From positions 125,589 to 189,588 of the forward strand of contig NZ_NOLJ01000013.1 of NCBI RefSeq assembly GCF_002246015.1: a stretch of DNA of 64,000 bases, written 5' to 3'. This DNA is from Nostoc sp. 'Peltigera membranacea cyanobiont' 210A (lineage in GTDB: Bacteria > Cyanobacteriota > Cyanobacteriia > Cyanobacteriales > Nostocaceae). The number at the start of each line of letters is the position of its first letter. Within the stretch, counting starts at the first letter, position 1. Below, in pieces: positions 19,371 through 27,137 of this stretch. The position numbers and the translations under genes were made by a program. Below the pieces are notes generated by a model. That model ran no database searches, was not told where the DNA came from, and saw only the letters and a program-made list of their open reading frames with translations.

Positions 19371-20003
19371 TTAAAGCATAATCAAACCCAGTCGCACACC
19401 TACAGCAACAGCCTCAGTGCGGCTGGAGACAGTGAGCTTTTGAAAAATGGATGAGAGATGAAATTTGACGGTATGCTCAGAAATATGTAAACGTTTTGCG
19501 ATCGCTTTATTTCCCAACCCTGACCCAAGCATTCCTAAAACCTCTATCTCCCGTGGTGTCAACGTTTGTACAGGATTCGTTACTACTTTTTCGCGGATAG
19601 AGAGTAATTCTACAGCATCCGGGTGCAGCACCAGTAAACCAAAAGCGATCGCTTCCACAGCCGCGACAATTTCTGACTCTGTGCTAGTACTGGGCAATAT
19701 CCCCCGGATACCAGAACGTAACGCCGTCTCTAAGTCGATGCTGTCGAGTTCTTCAACAATGACGATTATTCCTAATGGGTATTGCTGTTCTTGAATAACC
19801 AGCAATTTTTCCCACACCGCTTGTTGAAAATTACCACTCAAATCTACCAGCACCACATCCGGCTGTAATTGCCCAACTTCACTCGCCAATACATCCAAAT
19901 CGGATGCACTCCCCACAACCGTCAACCGAGGATTGGTAGTCACCACAGTTGATAACCCTGCCCGCACCACAGGGGAAGTAGCAACCACCATCACCCGAAT
20001 CAT
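19371..20003 (-). CDS. LuxR/NarL-type regulator with degenerate receiver, 210 aa
   Basis: The C-terminal domain (about 142-207) is a clear LuxR DNA-binding helix-turn-helix (LTPREIEVLGMLGSGLGNKAIAKRL, HTVKFHLSSIFQKL). The N-terminal domain has the receiver fold and keeps an Asp at the phosphorylation site (LVDLSG, D54), but the acidic pair after strand 1 reads A8-T9 and the conserved Lys is replaced near LPSTS. Normal phosphorylation is therefore doubtful (inference). Its start overlaps the stop of the protease gene upstream by 4 nt, so regulator and proteases form one operon. No kinase gene belongs to this unit. Confidence 0.92.
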   Translation of the reverse strand: MIRVMVVATSPVVRAGLSTVVTTNPRLTVVGSASDLDVLASEVGQLQPDVVLVDLSGNFQQAVWEKLLVIQEQQYPLGIIVIVEELDSIDLETALRSGIRGILPSTSTESEIVAAVEAIAFGLLVLHPDAVELLSIREKVVTNPVQTLTPREIEVLGMLGSGLGNKAIAKRLHISEHTVKFHLSSIFQKLTVSSRTEAVAVGVRLGLIML

Positions 20004-20857
20004 GTCGCCTCCACAGCAGTTTGATCGGACTGCACGGCAACATAAATCACGAATTGCTTCCCACCGCGTATGAGTTGTAGCGGCACAGATCCTTTACTTT
20101 CATGGAGATATTTGGTTAAGTCATTCATGCTAGTGAATAATCGCCCCGAAACTCCAATTAAAACATCGCCGATTTGTACTCCAGCAGTTTCCGCCGCACT
20201 GTCAGGTAAAATTGACAACACCAATAAACCCAAGCTACGCCTGCTTAAAAGCACAGGTTGCAGTGTAACTCCCAGCTGCGGACGACTATTTCCCTGTAAA
20301 AAACGCTCAACGGTGTTGCTGGGAACTGCCACAGCCAAACCATTAACAATCATCGTATTAATTCCCACGACAAAGCCTTGACAATCGGCAAGTGGCCCTC
20401 CAGAATTACCAGGATACAGCCGCAAATCGGCCATAACTGCTCGTGGATTATTTGCATGGATAATTCCAGTTGTCACAGCGCCACTGTCAGCAAAGGGATT
20501 ACCCACCGCCAAGACTAATTCACCCACTCGTAGCGCTTCAGAATTGCCGATAGTTGCAGCAGTTAAATCAGTGGCGACAATTTTCAGGGCTGCTAAATCC
20601 TGCTGTGGATCGAATTGGGTACGCACTGCATCAAATACCCTTCCATCTGCCAATTCCACACTTGCGCGGTTGCTGGTTGCCACATGGGCATTAGTGATAA
20701 TTAGTCCGTCAGGTTGCCAAATTACGCCAGAACCGACTCCCAGAGAGCCGCTTTTTACTTTGACAGTGCGTAGGCGTAGCCCGTCGCAGACATCGCGTAA
20801 TTTAGCAGCTACCTCTGTCAATTCAGCAGCGATGTTAGTTAATGTTGTGTTTGCCAT
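20000..20857 (-). CDS. HtrA-like serine protease with PDZ domain, 285 aa
   Basis: S1C (Deg/HtrA) protease with the complete triad: H58 (TNAHVA), D87 (DPQQDLAAL) and S152 (GNSGGPL). One PDZ domain follows (about 190-275; LLVLSILPDSAAETAGVQIGDVLIG). No signal peptide or membrane anchor is visible, unlike most Deg proteases, so a cytoplasmic place is likely. Residues about 21-31 (RDVCDGLRLRT) are coded by a dispersed repeat read in frame. It is coupled to the LuxR-type regulator behind it and stands 422 bp after an inactive paralogue. Confidence 0.93.
   Translation of the reverse strand: MANTTLTNIAAELTEVAAKLRDVCDGLRLRTVKVKSGSLGVGSGVIWQPDGLIITNAHVATSNRASVELADGRVFDAVRTQFDPQQDLAALKIVATDLTAATIGNSEALRVGELVLAVGNPFADSGAVTTGIIHANNPRAVMADLRLYPGNSGGPLADCQGFVVGINTMIVNGLAVAVPSNTVERFLQGNSRPQLGVTLQPVLLSRRSLGLLVLSILPDSAAETAGVQIGDVLIGVSGRLFTSMNDLTKYLHESKGSVPLQLIRGGKQFVIYVAVQSDQTAVEAT
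20768..20796. repeat. GCGTAGGCGTAGCCC dispersed repeat inside protease gene
   Basis: A 29-bp element, nearly identical to copies at 37200-37228 and 45980-46008, is read in frame on the minus strand near the protease N-terminus. Confidence 0.8.
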
Positions 20858-20904
20858 GTTATACAGTTTTTGAGCGTGTCAAAGTAAAATCAGTAAAACG
20901 TTCC

Positions 20905-21218
20905 AGCAAAAAAGTTGAAGTTTCAAGTTCAAAGCTTGAGCGTTCGAGCAAAAAGGTGGAAGTTCCGAGTTCAGAGGCTCAACGTTTGAGTAAAAAGGTG
21001 GAAGTTCCGAGTTCAGAGGCTCAACGTTTGAGTAAAAAGGTGGAAGTTCCGAGTTCAGAGGCTCAACGTCCGAGTAAAAAGGTGGAAGTTCCGAGTTCAG
21101 AGGCTCAACGTCCGAGTAAAAAGGTGGAAGTTCCGAGTTCAGAGGCTCAACGTTCGAGTAAAAAGGTGGAAGTTCCGAGTTCAGAGGCTCAACGTCCGAG
21201 TAAAAAGGTGGAAGTTCC
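20905..21218. repeat. 42-bp tandem repeat, about 7.5 copies
   Basis: Units begin at 20905, 20947, 20989, 21031, 21073, 21115, 21157 and 21199 (last copy partial). The first copy is diverged, the inner ones differ mainly at one or two bases near the unit end. Because 42 is a multiple of 3, the array is open in frames on both strands: plus-strand units read as SKKVEVPSSEAQR, minus-strand units as a LNSELPPFYS-type repeat. It lies upstream of the active protease gene and downstream of the inactive one. I treat it as a minisatellite, not a gene. Confidence 0.9.
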
Positions 21219-21219
21219 A

Positions 21220-21282
21220 AATTACGAATTACGTTAGCGTAGCGGTAGCGAGTCCGCGAGCGTCATTACGAATTACGAATTA
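21220..21282. repeat. Mosaic of dispersed repeats at gene end
   Basis: attacgaattacg units flank a gcgtagcggtagcgagtccgc element, both common in Nostoc-type intergenic DNA. The TAA stop of the inactive protease-like gene (21280-21282) lies in the last unit. Confidence 0.8.
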
Positions 21283-22197
21283 CAAAGGTCGTTCGCCAAC
21301 TGCGATCGCTAACTCAATTAACACTCCACCCCGGACAAGTTGCAGGTTGATAGTTTTACCAATGCGATCGCTACTATTGAGTAGCGCCAGCACATCACCT
21401 GTATCACCTACAGTTACGCCATCGAACGTTACCAAAACATCGCCAAGCAGCACACCTGCATTGTCAGCAGGCCCCGCAGCCTCAACATTGACAACAATTA
21501 CCCCAGTTGCCGAACTTAAATTGAGAGCAGTTTTTAGATTCTTTGGTAAACGTACAGGTTGCATTCCCACACCCAAGTAGCCCTTAGAAATGCGTCCTTT
21601 TGCTACTAATTGGTCAACCACGCGATCGACTGTAGCAGTGGGAATAGTTAGAGCAGTACCACGCCGCCCCGATGTATTCATACCTACCACAAAACCAGCC
21701 GCATCTACGAGCGGCCCACCTGCAAAGCCAGAGTATAAGGTGATGTCTGGGCGGATAAATTGGTCAATATTCCCGCCATTCATACTCCGCCAAGCACCGC
21801 TAACCACACTCACTGCACCCATCGCCGCCCTTAAGTCACCTTCGCTACCTCTTGCCAGTCCTAGTACCAGATGACCAACTTTGAGCGTTTTGGCATCGCC
21901 AACTTTTGCCACAGGTATTTCTGCATTTTCTAGTTTAAAAACAGCTATATCGGTGCTAGAGTCATGACCGACGAGTGTTACTGGTGCAGTACTACCATTT
22001 GATAAGGTAATGGTGATATCGTCATAGCGCTGGAGGCACTCATCAGAGGTAACAATGATGCCATTACGCCAGTGAATGCCACTTGGGGAAACACGTGTAC
22101 CGCCATTTACCGCAACCACAGCACTTCCAGCTTGTTCTACGGTGTCAGCTAAACTGTTGGACAAAGCCAGTAATGAAGACATAAGATTTTTGTGCAA
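21280..22197 (-). CDS. Catalytically dead HtrA-like protein with PDZ domain, 305 aa
   Basis: The trypsin-like and PDZ fold is clear (STDIAVFKL, GGPLVDAAGFVVGMN, GYLGVGMQP, VEAAGPADNAGVLLGDVLV), but two of the three catalytic residues are gone: the His position reads E53 (VTSDECL instead of TNxHV) and the Ser position reads A159 (GFAGGPL instead of GNSGGPL). D83 remains. It is therefore expected to bind but not cut. No signal peptide. It is the first gene of a minus-strand series with the active protease and the LuxR-type regulator, so it may be a regulatory subunit or decoy (inference). Confidence 0.9.
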   Translation of the reverse strand: MHKNLMSSLLALSNSLADTVEQAGSAVVAVNGGTRVSPSGIHWRNGIIVTSDECLQRYDDITITLSNGSTAPVTLVGHDSSTDIAVFKLENAEIPVAKVGDAKTLKVGHLVLGLARGSEGDLRAAMGAVSVVSGAWRSMNGGNIDQFIRPDITLYSGFAGGPLVDAAGFVVGMNTSGRRGTALTIPTATVDRVVDQLVAKGRISKGYLGVGMQPVRLPKNLKTALNLSSATGVIVVNVEAAGPADNAGVLLGDVLVTFDGVTVGDTGDVLALLNSSDRIGKTINLQLVRGGVLIELAIAVGERPL

Positions 22198-22350
22198 ACG
22201 TTTTTAGATATTCAGATTGTGCCGTTTGATCAACACAGATGACATCGGAAAAATGGGGAGAATTCACCCTAGAAAAATGGCTAGGATTTACATCAGCTTT
22301 TTGGTGTTGCTGAATTCTTGTACTTATTGGTGTAGATAATTGGTCTTTCA

Positions 22351-22370
22351 AGACGCGATTCATCGCGTCT
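22351..22370. repeat. GAGACGCGAT-type dispersed hairpin
   Basis: The 9-bp arms agacgcgat/atcgcgtct are the same as at 4001-4020. It lies between the divergent protease-like gene and hemD. Confidence 0.8.
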
Positions 22371-22402
22371 CTACATCTTGTATTGCGCTATATTATTCAG
22401 CT

Positions 22403-22440
22403 TACGACGGCTAGAGTGAGCGCTCAATTTAGCCGTCGTA
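22403..22440. repeat. Hairpin upstream of hemD
   Basis: 10-bp arms tacgacggct/agccgtcgta enclose an inner palindrome tgagcgctca. Between here and hemD several gaattctg/gactcctga units repeat. Regulatory function is possible but not shown. Confidence 0.6.
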
Positions 22441-22495
22441 CAGAATTCATGCTGAATTCTGACTCCTGACTCCTGAATTCTGTTTCGAGAAACAA

Positions 22496-23344
22496 ATGCA
22501 CAGCAAATCAAGAGAAATCAACCTGCTGACTCCATCAAGAAATTTACCTCTCTATGGCAAGAGAATTTTAGTAACAGCACCGAGAAATTATGCTTATAGG
22601 TTATCCGAACAAATCATCAAAAAAGGTGGTTTACCTATTCTCATGCCTACTATCGAAACCTGCTATTTATCAAACTACACTCAGTTAGATGCCGCTTTAG
22701 CTCACATAGACGAATTTGATTGGATTCTCTTCACAAGTCGAAACGGAATCACAGCATTTTTTCACCGCATAAATGATTTGAATATTCCGATATCTGTAGT
22801 GAAAAAATGTCACTTATGTGCTTTAGGAAAAGATGCAGAAAGTTTATTATCTTTTTCTGGCAAGGTAGATTTAATGCCAACAGAATCTAGCCCAGCCGGA
22901 ATTGTAGCTGAATTAGCGAAAATTCCGCAAATTCATGAGAAAAAAGTGCTGATACCTGCTCCAGAAGTTGTTGGTTTGCCTGAGCCTGATGTTGTACCCA
23001 ATTTGATTACAGATTTGCAGAAATTGGGTATAGAAGTAACTCGCGTACCCACTTATATTACGCAAGGTTTAGACAAAAGTATCTATAGTATTGAATTAAA
23101 CTTGATGCGTGAAGGAATTATTGATGTAATTGCCTTTAGTAGCACAGCGGAAGTAGAAAGCTTTTTGACAATGGTTAACTCGCAAAGCGATTATGAACAT
23201 TGTGTTATTGCGTGTTTCGGCCCTTATACAACTGCTAATGCCCAAAAGTTGGGTATGACTGTTTCTATCGTGTCTGAGGATTATAGTTCATTTGAGGGAT
23301 TTGCTGAAGCGATCGCAGCATTTTTTACTCTTACTTCCGATTAA
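22496..23344 (+). CDS. hemD: Uroporphyrinogen-III synthase, 282 aa
   Basis: Cyclises hydroxymethylbilane with inversion of ring D to give uroporphyrinogen III, the precursor of haem, chlorophyll, bilins and corrinoids. The two-lobed HemD pattern is visible: GKRILVTAPRNYAYRL at the first strand, DWILFTSRNGITAFF, IDVIAFSSTAEVESFL and IACFGPYTTANAQKLG. The length is normal. The ATG at 22496 is used. It stands divergent from the protease-like gene and 109 bp before a ferredoxin gene on the same strand. Confidence 0.88.
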   Translation: MHSKSREINLLTPSRNLPLYGKRILVTAPRNYAYRLSEQIIKKGGLPILMPTIETCYLSNYTQLDAALAHIDEFDWILFTSRNGITAFFHRINDLNIPISVVKKCHLCALGKDAESLLSFSGKVDLMPTESSPAGIVAELAKIPQIHEKKVLIPAPEVVGLPEPDVVPNLITDLQKLGIEVTRVPTYITQGLDKSIYSIELNLMREGIIDVIAFSSTAEVESFLTMVNSQSDYEHCVIACFGPYTTANAQKLGMTVSIVSEDYSSFEGFAEAIAAFFTLTSD

Positions 23345-23453
23345 AACTAAGCGTCTCAAGATGTAAAATAATCAACCAGATTTTACTCTAGACTAGCTGC
23401 ACATAAACCCGTAGTATCGAAAATGGAGTTTATATTGAGTTAGGAATTTTTAT

Positions 23454-23765
23454 ATGGCAAGTTACAAAGTTACATTACGTATCCCAGAAGGTGATCACGC
23501 AGGTGAACACGTAATTGAAGTCCCTGATGATGAGTACATCCTAGAGGTCGCTAACGAGGAATATCATCTGGACTTGCCTTATTCCTGTAACGCTGGTTCT
23601 TGCTCTACCTGCACCGGCAAGCTGATTTCAGGTACAGTTAACCAAGACGATCAGAATTTCCTAGACAACGATCAAATTGACGAAGGATGGGTTCTCACCT
23701 GCGTTGCCTACGCTACTTCTGATTGCGTTATCGAAACCCATCAAGAAGAAGCGCTTAACGCTTAA
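23454..23765 (+). CDS. Plant-type 2Fe-2S ferredoxin, 103 aa
   Basis: Small soluble electron carrier. The cluster ligands follow the plant-type spacing Cx4Cx2C in SCNAGSCSTC, with the fourth Cys in VLTCVAYATSDC. The acidic surface (DDEYILEVANEEYHLDL) is typical of proteins docking to reductases. The loop reads CNAGS rather than CRAGA, so this is probably not the main photosynthetic PetF but one of the additional ferredoxins (inference). It follows hemD on the same strand. Confidence 0.93.
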   Translation: MASYKVTLRIPEGDHAGEHVIEVPDDEYILEVANEEYHLDLPYSCNAGSCSTCTGKLISGTVNQDDQNFLDNDQIDEGWVLTCVAYATSDCVIETHQEEALNA

Positions 23766-23841
23766 GAACGGGTAAGGGTTAAGGGGATTAGTGTCATACT
23801 TAAGCCCCAACCCTTTTCAAATCTTGTTTCTCCGGCTGAAA

Positions 23842-23994
23842 ATGCTGCTCATTGGGTTACTGCCTCCGTTGCTGGCGGTAGAAGCCGTCCATCGTATACG
23901 TTACCTTAAAAAAGGTATGGAAATTAAGTTGCGATCGCAAATGGGTGTAGATGTGCAGCAACTTTTTGATAATTTGCATTGTCTGAAAGATTAA
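23842..23994 (+). CDS. Doubtful small protein, about 50 aa
   Basis: A short frame after the ferredoxin gene: hydrophobic start (MLLIGLLPPLLAVEA), then a basic polar part (RYLKKGMEIKLRSQ). A longer version would start with GTG at 23791. No family recognised and no good ribosome binding site; it may be chance or a remnant. Confidence 0.25.
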   Translation: MLLIGLLPPLLAVEAVHRIRYLKKGMEIKLRSQMGVDVQQLFDNLHCLKD

Positions 23995-24111
23995 CCAAAA
24001 CTTACAACCGCTCTAAGTCTGGATAAAAAAGGGGAAAGATAAGGGGACAGATGAGTTTGTTGTAGGTGCAGAATTATGGAATATCAGCCCTCACCCCAAC
24101 CCTCTCCCAAA

Positions 24112-24319
24112 GCAGGGCTGTTTCATTCGATCTCTTAAAGATTTTGTCAAGAGTATCAGTCAGAAATTTGCTTGATTGGGAAAAAGAAAAGCTACCACCT
24201 CAACGAGTAAATTTAAGTGCAATCGCGATTTTATTGCCCAATCAGATTTTTTAGTCACCTGACTTTTTTGCTTGAAACGCTTGTAAATCAGAGTCTTTTA
24301 GGGGATGAAACAGCCCTGC
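24112..24319. mobile_element. 208-bp miniature inverted-repeat element (MITE)
   Basis: Perfect 15-bp terminal inverted repeats (gcagggctgtttcat at 24112-24126; its complement at 24305-24319) bound a 208-bp body without a complete gene. The 9-bp target duplication tctcccaaa is present on both sides (24103-24111 and 24320-24328). Removing the element restores a continuous CCCTCAC/CTCTCCC dispersed repeat. The interior may contain a transposase scrap (LLDWEKEKLPPQRVN) ending before the right end. It is probably moved in trans by an insertion sequence with the same ends. Confidence 0.88.
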
Positions 24320-24389
24320 TCTCCCAAAGGGAGAGAGAGTCAAGAAGAAGAGAAAGAAGAGAATATATATCAACAAGATAAATCTTGTT

Positions 24390-24426
24390 CCCCTCTCCCA
24401 GAGGGAGAGGGGCTAGGGGTGAGGGC
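24390..24426. repeat. Palindromic dispersed repeat
   Basis: ccctctccca/agggagaggg hairpin followed by ggggtgagggc, the same family as at 19247. It lies between the MITE and the DUF559 pseudogene. Confidence 0.75.
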
Positions 24427-24460
24427 GGAAATCGCTAAATTAGCTGGTAGCAACCGATAA

Positions 24461-24799
24461 ATTCCCAAACTATTATTAGAACGCGCCCGCAAGTTAAGAA
24501 AAAAACAAACACCAGCAGAATAAATATTATGGGAATGTTTAAGAAATAGACGTTTTTTAAATACAAAATTTTGCAGACAACATAATATTGGTAGATATAT
24601 CACTGATTTTTATTGTCACGAAAAATTACTAATTATTGAATTAGATGGTAGTATTCATGCAAATCAACAGGCTCAAGATTTTATCAGAGAAAACTGGTTA
24701 AAATCTAATCAATTTACTGTGATTCGCTTTAGTAATGAGCAAATATTTAATAATATCGAGTTAGTTTTACATAGCATTGCTCAAGCCCTCATCCCCTAA
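24461..24799 (+). pseudogene. DUF559 nuclease-like pseudogene
   Basis: The plus frame from 24461 reads a recognisable DUF559 (Vsr-like endonuclease fold) protein: LLLERARKLRKKQTPAE, then LWECLRNRRFLNTKFCRQHNI, TDFYCHEKLLIIELDGSIH, FTVIRFSNEQIFNNIE. A TAA at 24521 interrupts it inside the conserved PAE-ILW stretch, another stop lies just before 24461, and no start codon remains. The last residues run into another dispersed repeat at 24786. Members of this family are often mobile or nuclease-associated; this copy is dead. Confidence 0.85.
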
Positions 24800-24859
24800 C
24801 CCCTTCTACCTTGGGGAGAAGGGGAACTAAAATTTTGCAGGATAAGGAGAATTGAATTT

Positions 24860-25549
24860 ATGGCAACAACAGCTTTAATTGTCGGTGCAGGTAATGGACT
24901 GAGCGCTTCTTTAGCTCGCCTATTTGCCAAAGAAGGATTCACCATAGCTTTAGCGGCTCGCCAAATTGAAAAACTAACTCAATTGAGTAGTGAAATTGGC
25001 GCAGTTAGTTTCGCCGCTGATGCCTCAAAACCAGATGAAGTAGAACAGTTATTTATTGATATTGAGAATAAAGTCGGTTCTTTGAATATTGTCATTTACA
25101 ATCCCAGTTTCCGGGTGCGGGGGCCTCTTGTCGATCTAGACCCTGGTGAAGTGGCAAAAACCCTAGATGTCACTGCTTATGGTGGCTTTCTTGTGGCTCA
25201 AGCTGCTACCAAAAGGTTTTTACAACTTGGTGGCGGTGCTATATTTTTTACTGGAGCCTCAGCCAGTGTTAAGGGTTATCCTCTGTCCGCTCCCTTTGCA
25301 ATGGGTAAATTTGCACTACGCGGTTTGGCTCAGAGTATTGCTAGAGAATTAGCACCAAAGAATATCCATGTGGCGCATTTCGTGATTGATGGTGCAATCC
25401 GATCCGCAGACCGCCAAGATCCAGTAGATAATCCTGATAGTACTCTTGACCCGGATGCGATCGCTCAAACTTATCTCAGCATTCTCCGCCAACCCCGCAG
25501 TGCTTGGACATGGGAAGTAGAACTACGTCCGTGGGTAGAGAGCTTCTAG
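24860..25549 (+). CDS. Short-chain dehydrogenase/reductase-like protein, 229 aa
   Basis: Rossmann-fold SDR: nucleotide-binding loop GAGNGLSASLARLF at residues 8-21, YNPS in place of the NNAG motif, and the catalytic Ser region FFTGASAS. The usual active-site YxxxK reads FAMGK, so the catalytic Tyr is Phe; the Lys is kept. This may change or abolish redox activity. AAGGAG stands about 10 nt before the ATG. It begins a same-strand group with a methyltransferase and a GST, separated by 34 and 78 bp. Confidence 0.88.
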   Translation: MATTALIVGAGNGLSASLARLFAKEGFTIALAARQIEKLTQLSSEIGAVSFAADASKPDEVEQLFIDIENKVGSLNIVIYNPSFRVRGPLVDLDPGEVAKTLDVTAYGGFLVAQAATKRFLQLGGGAIFFTGASASVKGYPLSAPFAMGKFALRGLAQSIARELAPKNIHVAHFVIDGAIRSADRQDPVDNPDSTLDPDAIAQTYLSILRQPRSAWTWEVELRPWVESF

Positions 25550-25583
25550 CCTAGACAATTGTTACAAAAATAGTTTTGTAGGT

Positions 25584-26360
25584 ATGAAAATTGATTTCGG
25601 TGCAACTGCTACTGATTATGCAAAACACCGCGCTGGGTTTCCTAGTTCATTATTTAACAAACTCTCTGAATATGGTATAGGTTTACCAGGGCAGAATATT
25701 GTTGATCTCGGCACAGGAACAGGAACACTAGCGCGGGGCTTTACCGATAGAGGTGCTTATGTAATTGGCATAGATCCATCAGCCTCACTTTTAGAACAAG
25801 CGAGACTGTTAAGCGAAGCTGTCCAACTGAAAGTAGATTATCGAGTCGCAACTGCCGAGGATACCGAGTTACCAGACGCCAGTGCGGATGTGGTGACAGC
25901 TGGACAGTGTTGGCATTGGCTTGACCGTCCACGTGCTGTCCAGGAAATTACTCGTATATTGAGAGTAAATGGCTTGCTCGCGATCGCACATTTTGATTGG
26001 ATACCCTTAAAAGGTAATGTAGTTCAAGCAACGGAACAACTGATCAAAGCTCACAATCCTGTGTGGAATTTGGACGGCGGTAATGGATTGTATCCCCTGT
26101 GGTTACAAGATATTGGCGAAGGAGGATTCCGAGAAATCCGCACATTTTCTTATGATGTATTTGTCTCTTATACACACGAAGATTGGCGGGGACGAATTCG
26201 GGCGAGTGCTGGTGTGGGAGCCAGTTTGACACCAGAAAAAGTAGAAGTATTTGACCAGGAATTGGCAACATTGCTCGAAACACAATATCCTACACCAATT
26301 CTTCAGGTTCACCATAGAGTTTGGGCTGCGATCGCAAAAGCACCACAATCTAATTCGTAA
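25584..26360 (+). CDS. SAM-dependent methyltransferase, 258 aa
   Basis: Class I methyltransferase of the Methyltransf_11 type. Motif I is IVDLGTGTGTLARG (about 40-53), the acidic end of strand 2 is VIGIDPS, and the post-motif ASADVVTAGQCWHWLD is typical of small-molecule enzymes of this family. The substrate cannot be read. The TAA stop at 26358 lies in an AATTCGT tandem repeat that begins in the last codons (QSNS). Confidence 0.88.
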   Translation: MKIDFGATATDYAKHRAGFPSSLFNKLSEYGIGLPGQNIVDLGTGTGTLARGFTDRGAYVIGIDPSASLLEQARLLSEAVQLKVDYRVATAEDTELPDASADVVTAGQCWHWLDRPRAVQEITRILRVNGLLAIAHFDWIPLKGNVVQATEQLIKAHNPVWNLDGGNGLYPLWLQDIGEGGFREIRTFSYDVFVSYTHEDWRGRIRASAGVGASLTPEKVEVFDQELATLLETQYPTPILQVHHRVWAAIAKAPQSNS

Positions 26361-26377
26361 TTCGTAATTCGTAATTA
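26352..26377. repeat. AATTCGT tandem repeat supplying a stop codon
   Basis: Three and a half units of aattcgt, the same sequence as the ATTACGA arrays at 10122 and 21220 read from the other strand. The first unit provides the methyltransferase stop. Confidence 0.85.
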
Positions 26378-26438
26378 AGAGATGTCTGTAACACACTATT
26401 AACCTACAAAAAAATCGCGCAATTTTAGGAAAAGAACC

Positions 26439-27137
26439 ATGATTGAACTTTACTATTGGGCAACTCCAAACGGTCATAAAATCACAATTTTCTTGGAAGA
26501 AGTCGGCTTACCATACACCATAATTCCTGTGAATATTGCGGCTGGAGATCAATTTAAGCCGGAATTTCTGAAGATATCTCCTAACAATCGTATGCCTGCG
26601 ATCATTGACCGCGAGCCAGCAGATGGAGGTGCGCCAATTTCGGTATTTGAGTCTGGGGCAATCTTGCTATATTTGGCAGAAAAAACCGAGAAATTAATCC
26701 CCCAAGATTTACGTAATCGTACTCAAGTTTTAGAATGGTTGTTCTGGCAAATGGCAGGATTAGGGCCAATGGCGGGACAAAATCATCACTTTAGTACTTA
26801 TGCTCCCGAAAAGATTGAATATGCGATTAACCGCTATGTGAATGAGACGGGACGCTTATATGCAGTGCTAAATAAGCAACTAGCAGATAAAGAATTTGTG
26901 GCTGGCGATTATTCCATTGCCGATATTGCTGCTTATCCCTGGATTGTGCCGCATGAACTCCAAAGTCAAAACCTAGAGGATTTTCCTCATGTTAAACGCT
27001 GGTTTGAGACAATAAAAGCGCGTCCAGCAACAATTCGCGCCTACGAAAAAGCAGAAGCATTCAAAACTGAAGCGCTCGATCCAAATAAGTTACGAGAATT
27101 GTTATTTAACCAGTCGGCGAAGACTATTCAGCCTTGA
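26439..27137 (+). CDS. Glutathione S-transferase family protein, 232 aa
   Basis: Two-domain GST of the YfcG/YghU type. The N-terminal thioredoxin-like domain carries YYWATPNGHKITIFLEE, in which the TPNGHK loop is the hallmark of the disulfide-bond reductase branch, and NNRMPAIID with FESGAILLYLAE for glutathione binding. The C-terminal domain is all-helical (about 95-210, with DYSIADIAAYPW). Known members reduce small disulfides using glutathione. The ATG follows a 78-bp gap after the methyltransferase. Confidence 0.93.
   Translation: MIELYYWATPNGHKITIFLEEVGLPYTIIPVNIAAGDQFKPEFLKISPNNRMPAIIDREPADGGAPISVFESGAILLYLAEKTEKLIPQDLRNRTQVLEWLFWQMAGLGPMAGQNHHFSTYAPEKIEYAINRYVNETGRLYAVLNKQLADKEFVAGDYSIADIAAYPWIVPHELQSQNLEDFPHVKRWFETIKARPATIRAYEKAEAFKTEALDPNKLRELLFNQSAKTIQP

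Noticed and set aside
20905..21218. Possible CRISPR array
   Set aside because: The repeats follow each other without unique spacers; it is a plain tandem repeat.
20842..21237. 131-codon plus-strand frame with SKKVEVPSSEAQR repeats
   Set aside because: It is created by the 42-bp tandem repeat, whose length keeps any frame open, and it starts antisense inside the protease gene. The opposite strand is open for the same reason.
24370..24603. 77-codon minus-strand frame
   Set aside because: It is antisense to the DUF559 pseudogene and to a palindromic repeat.
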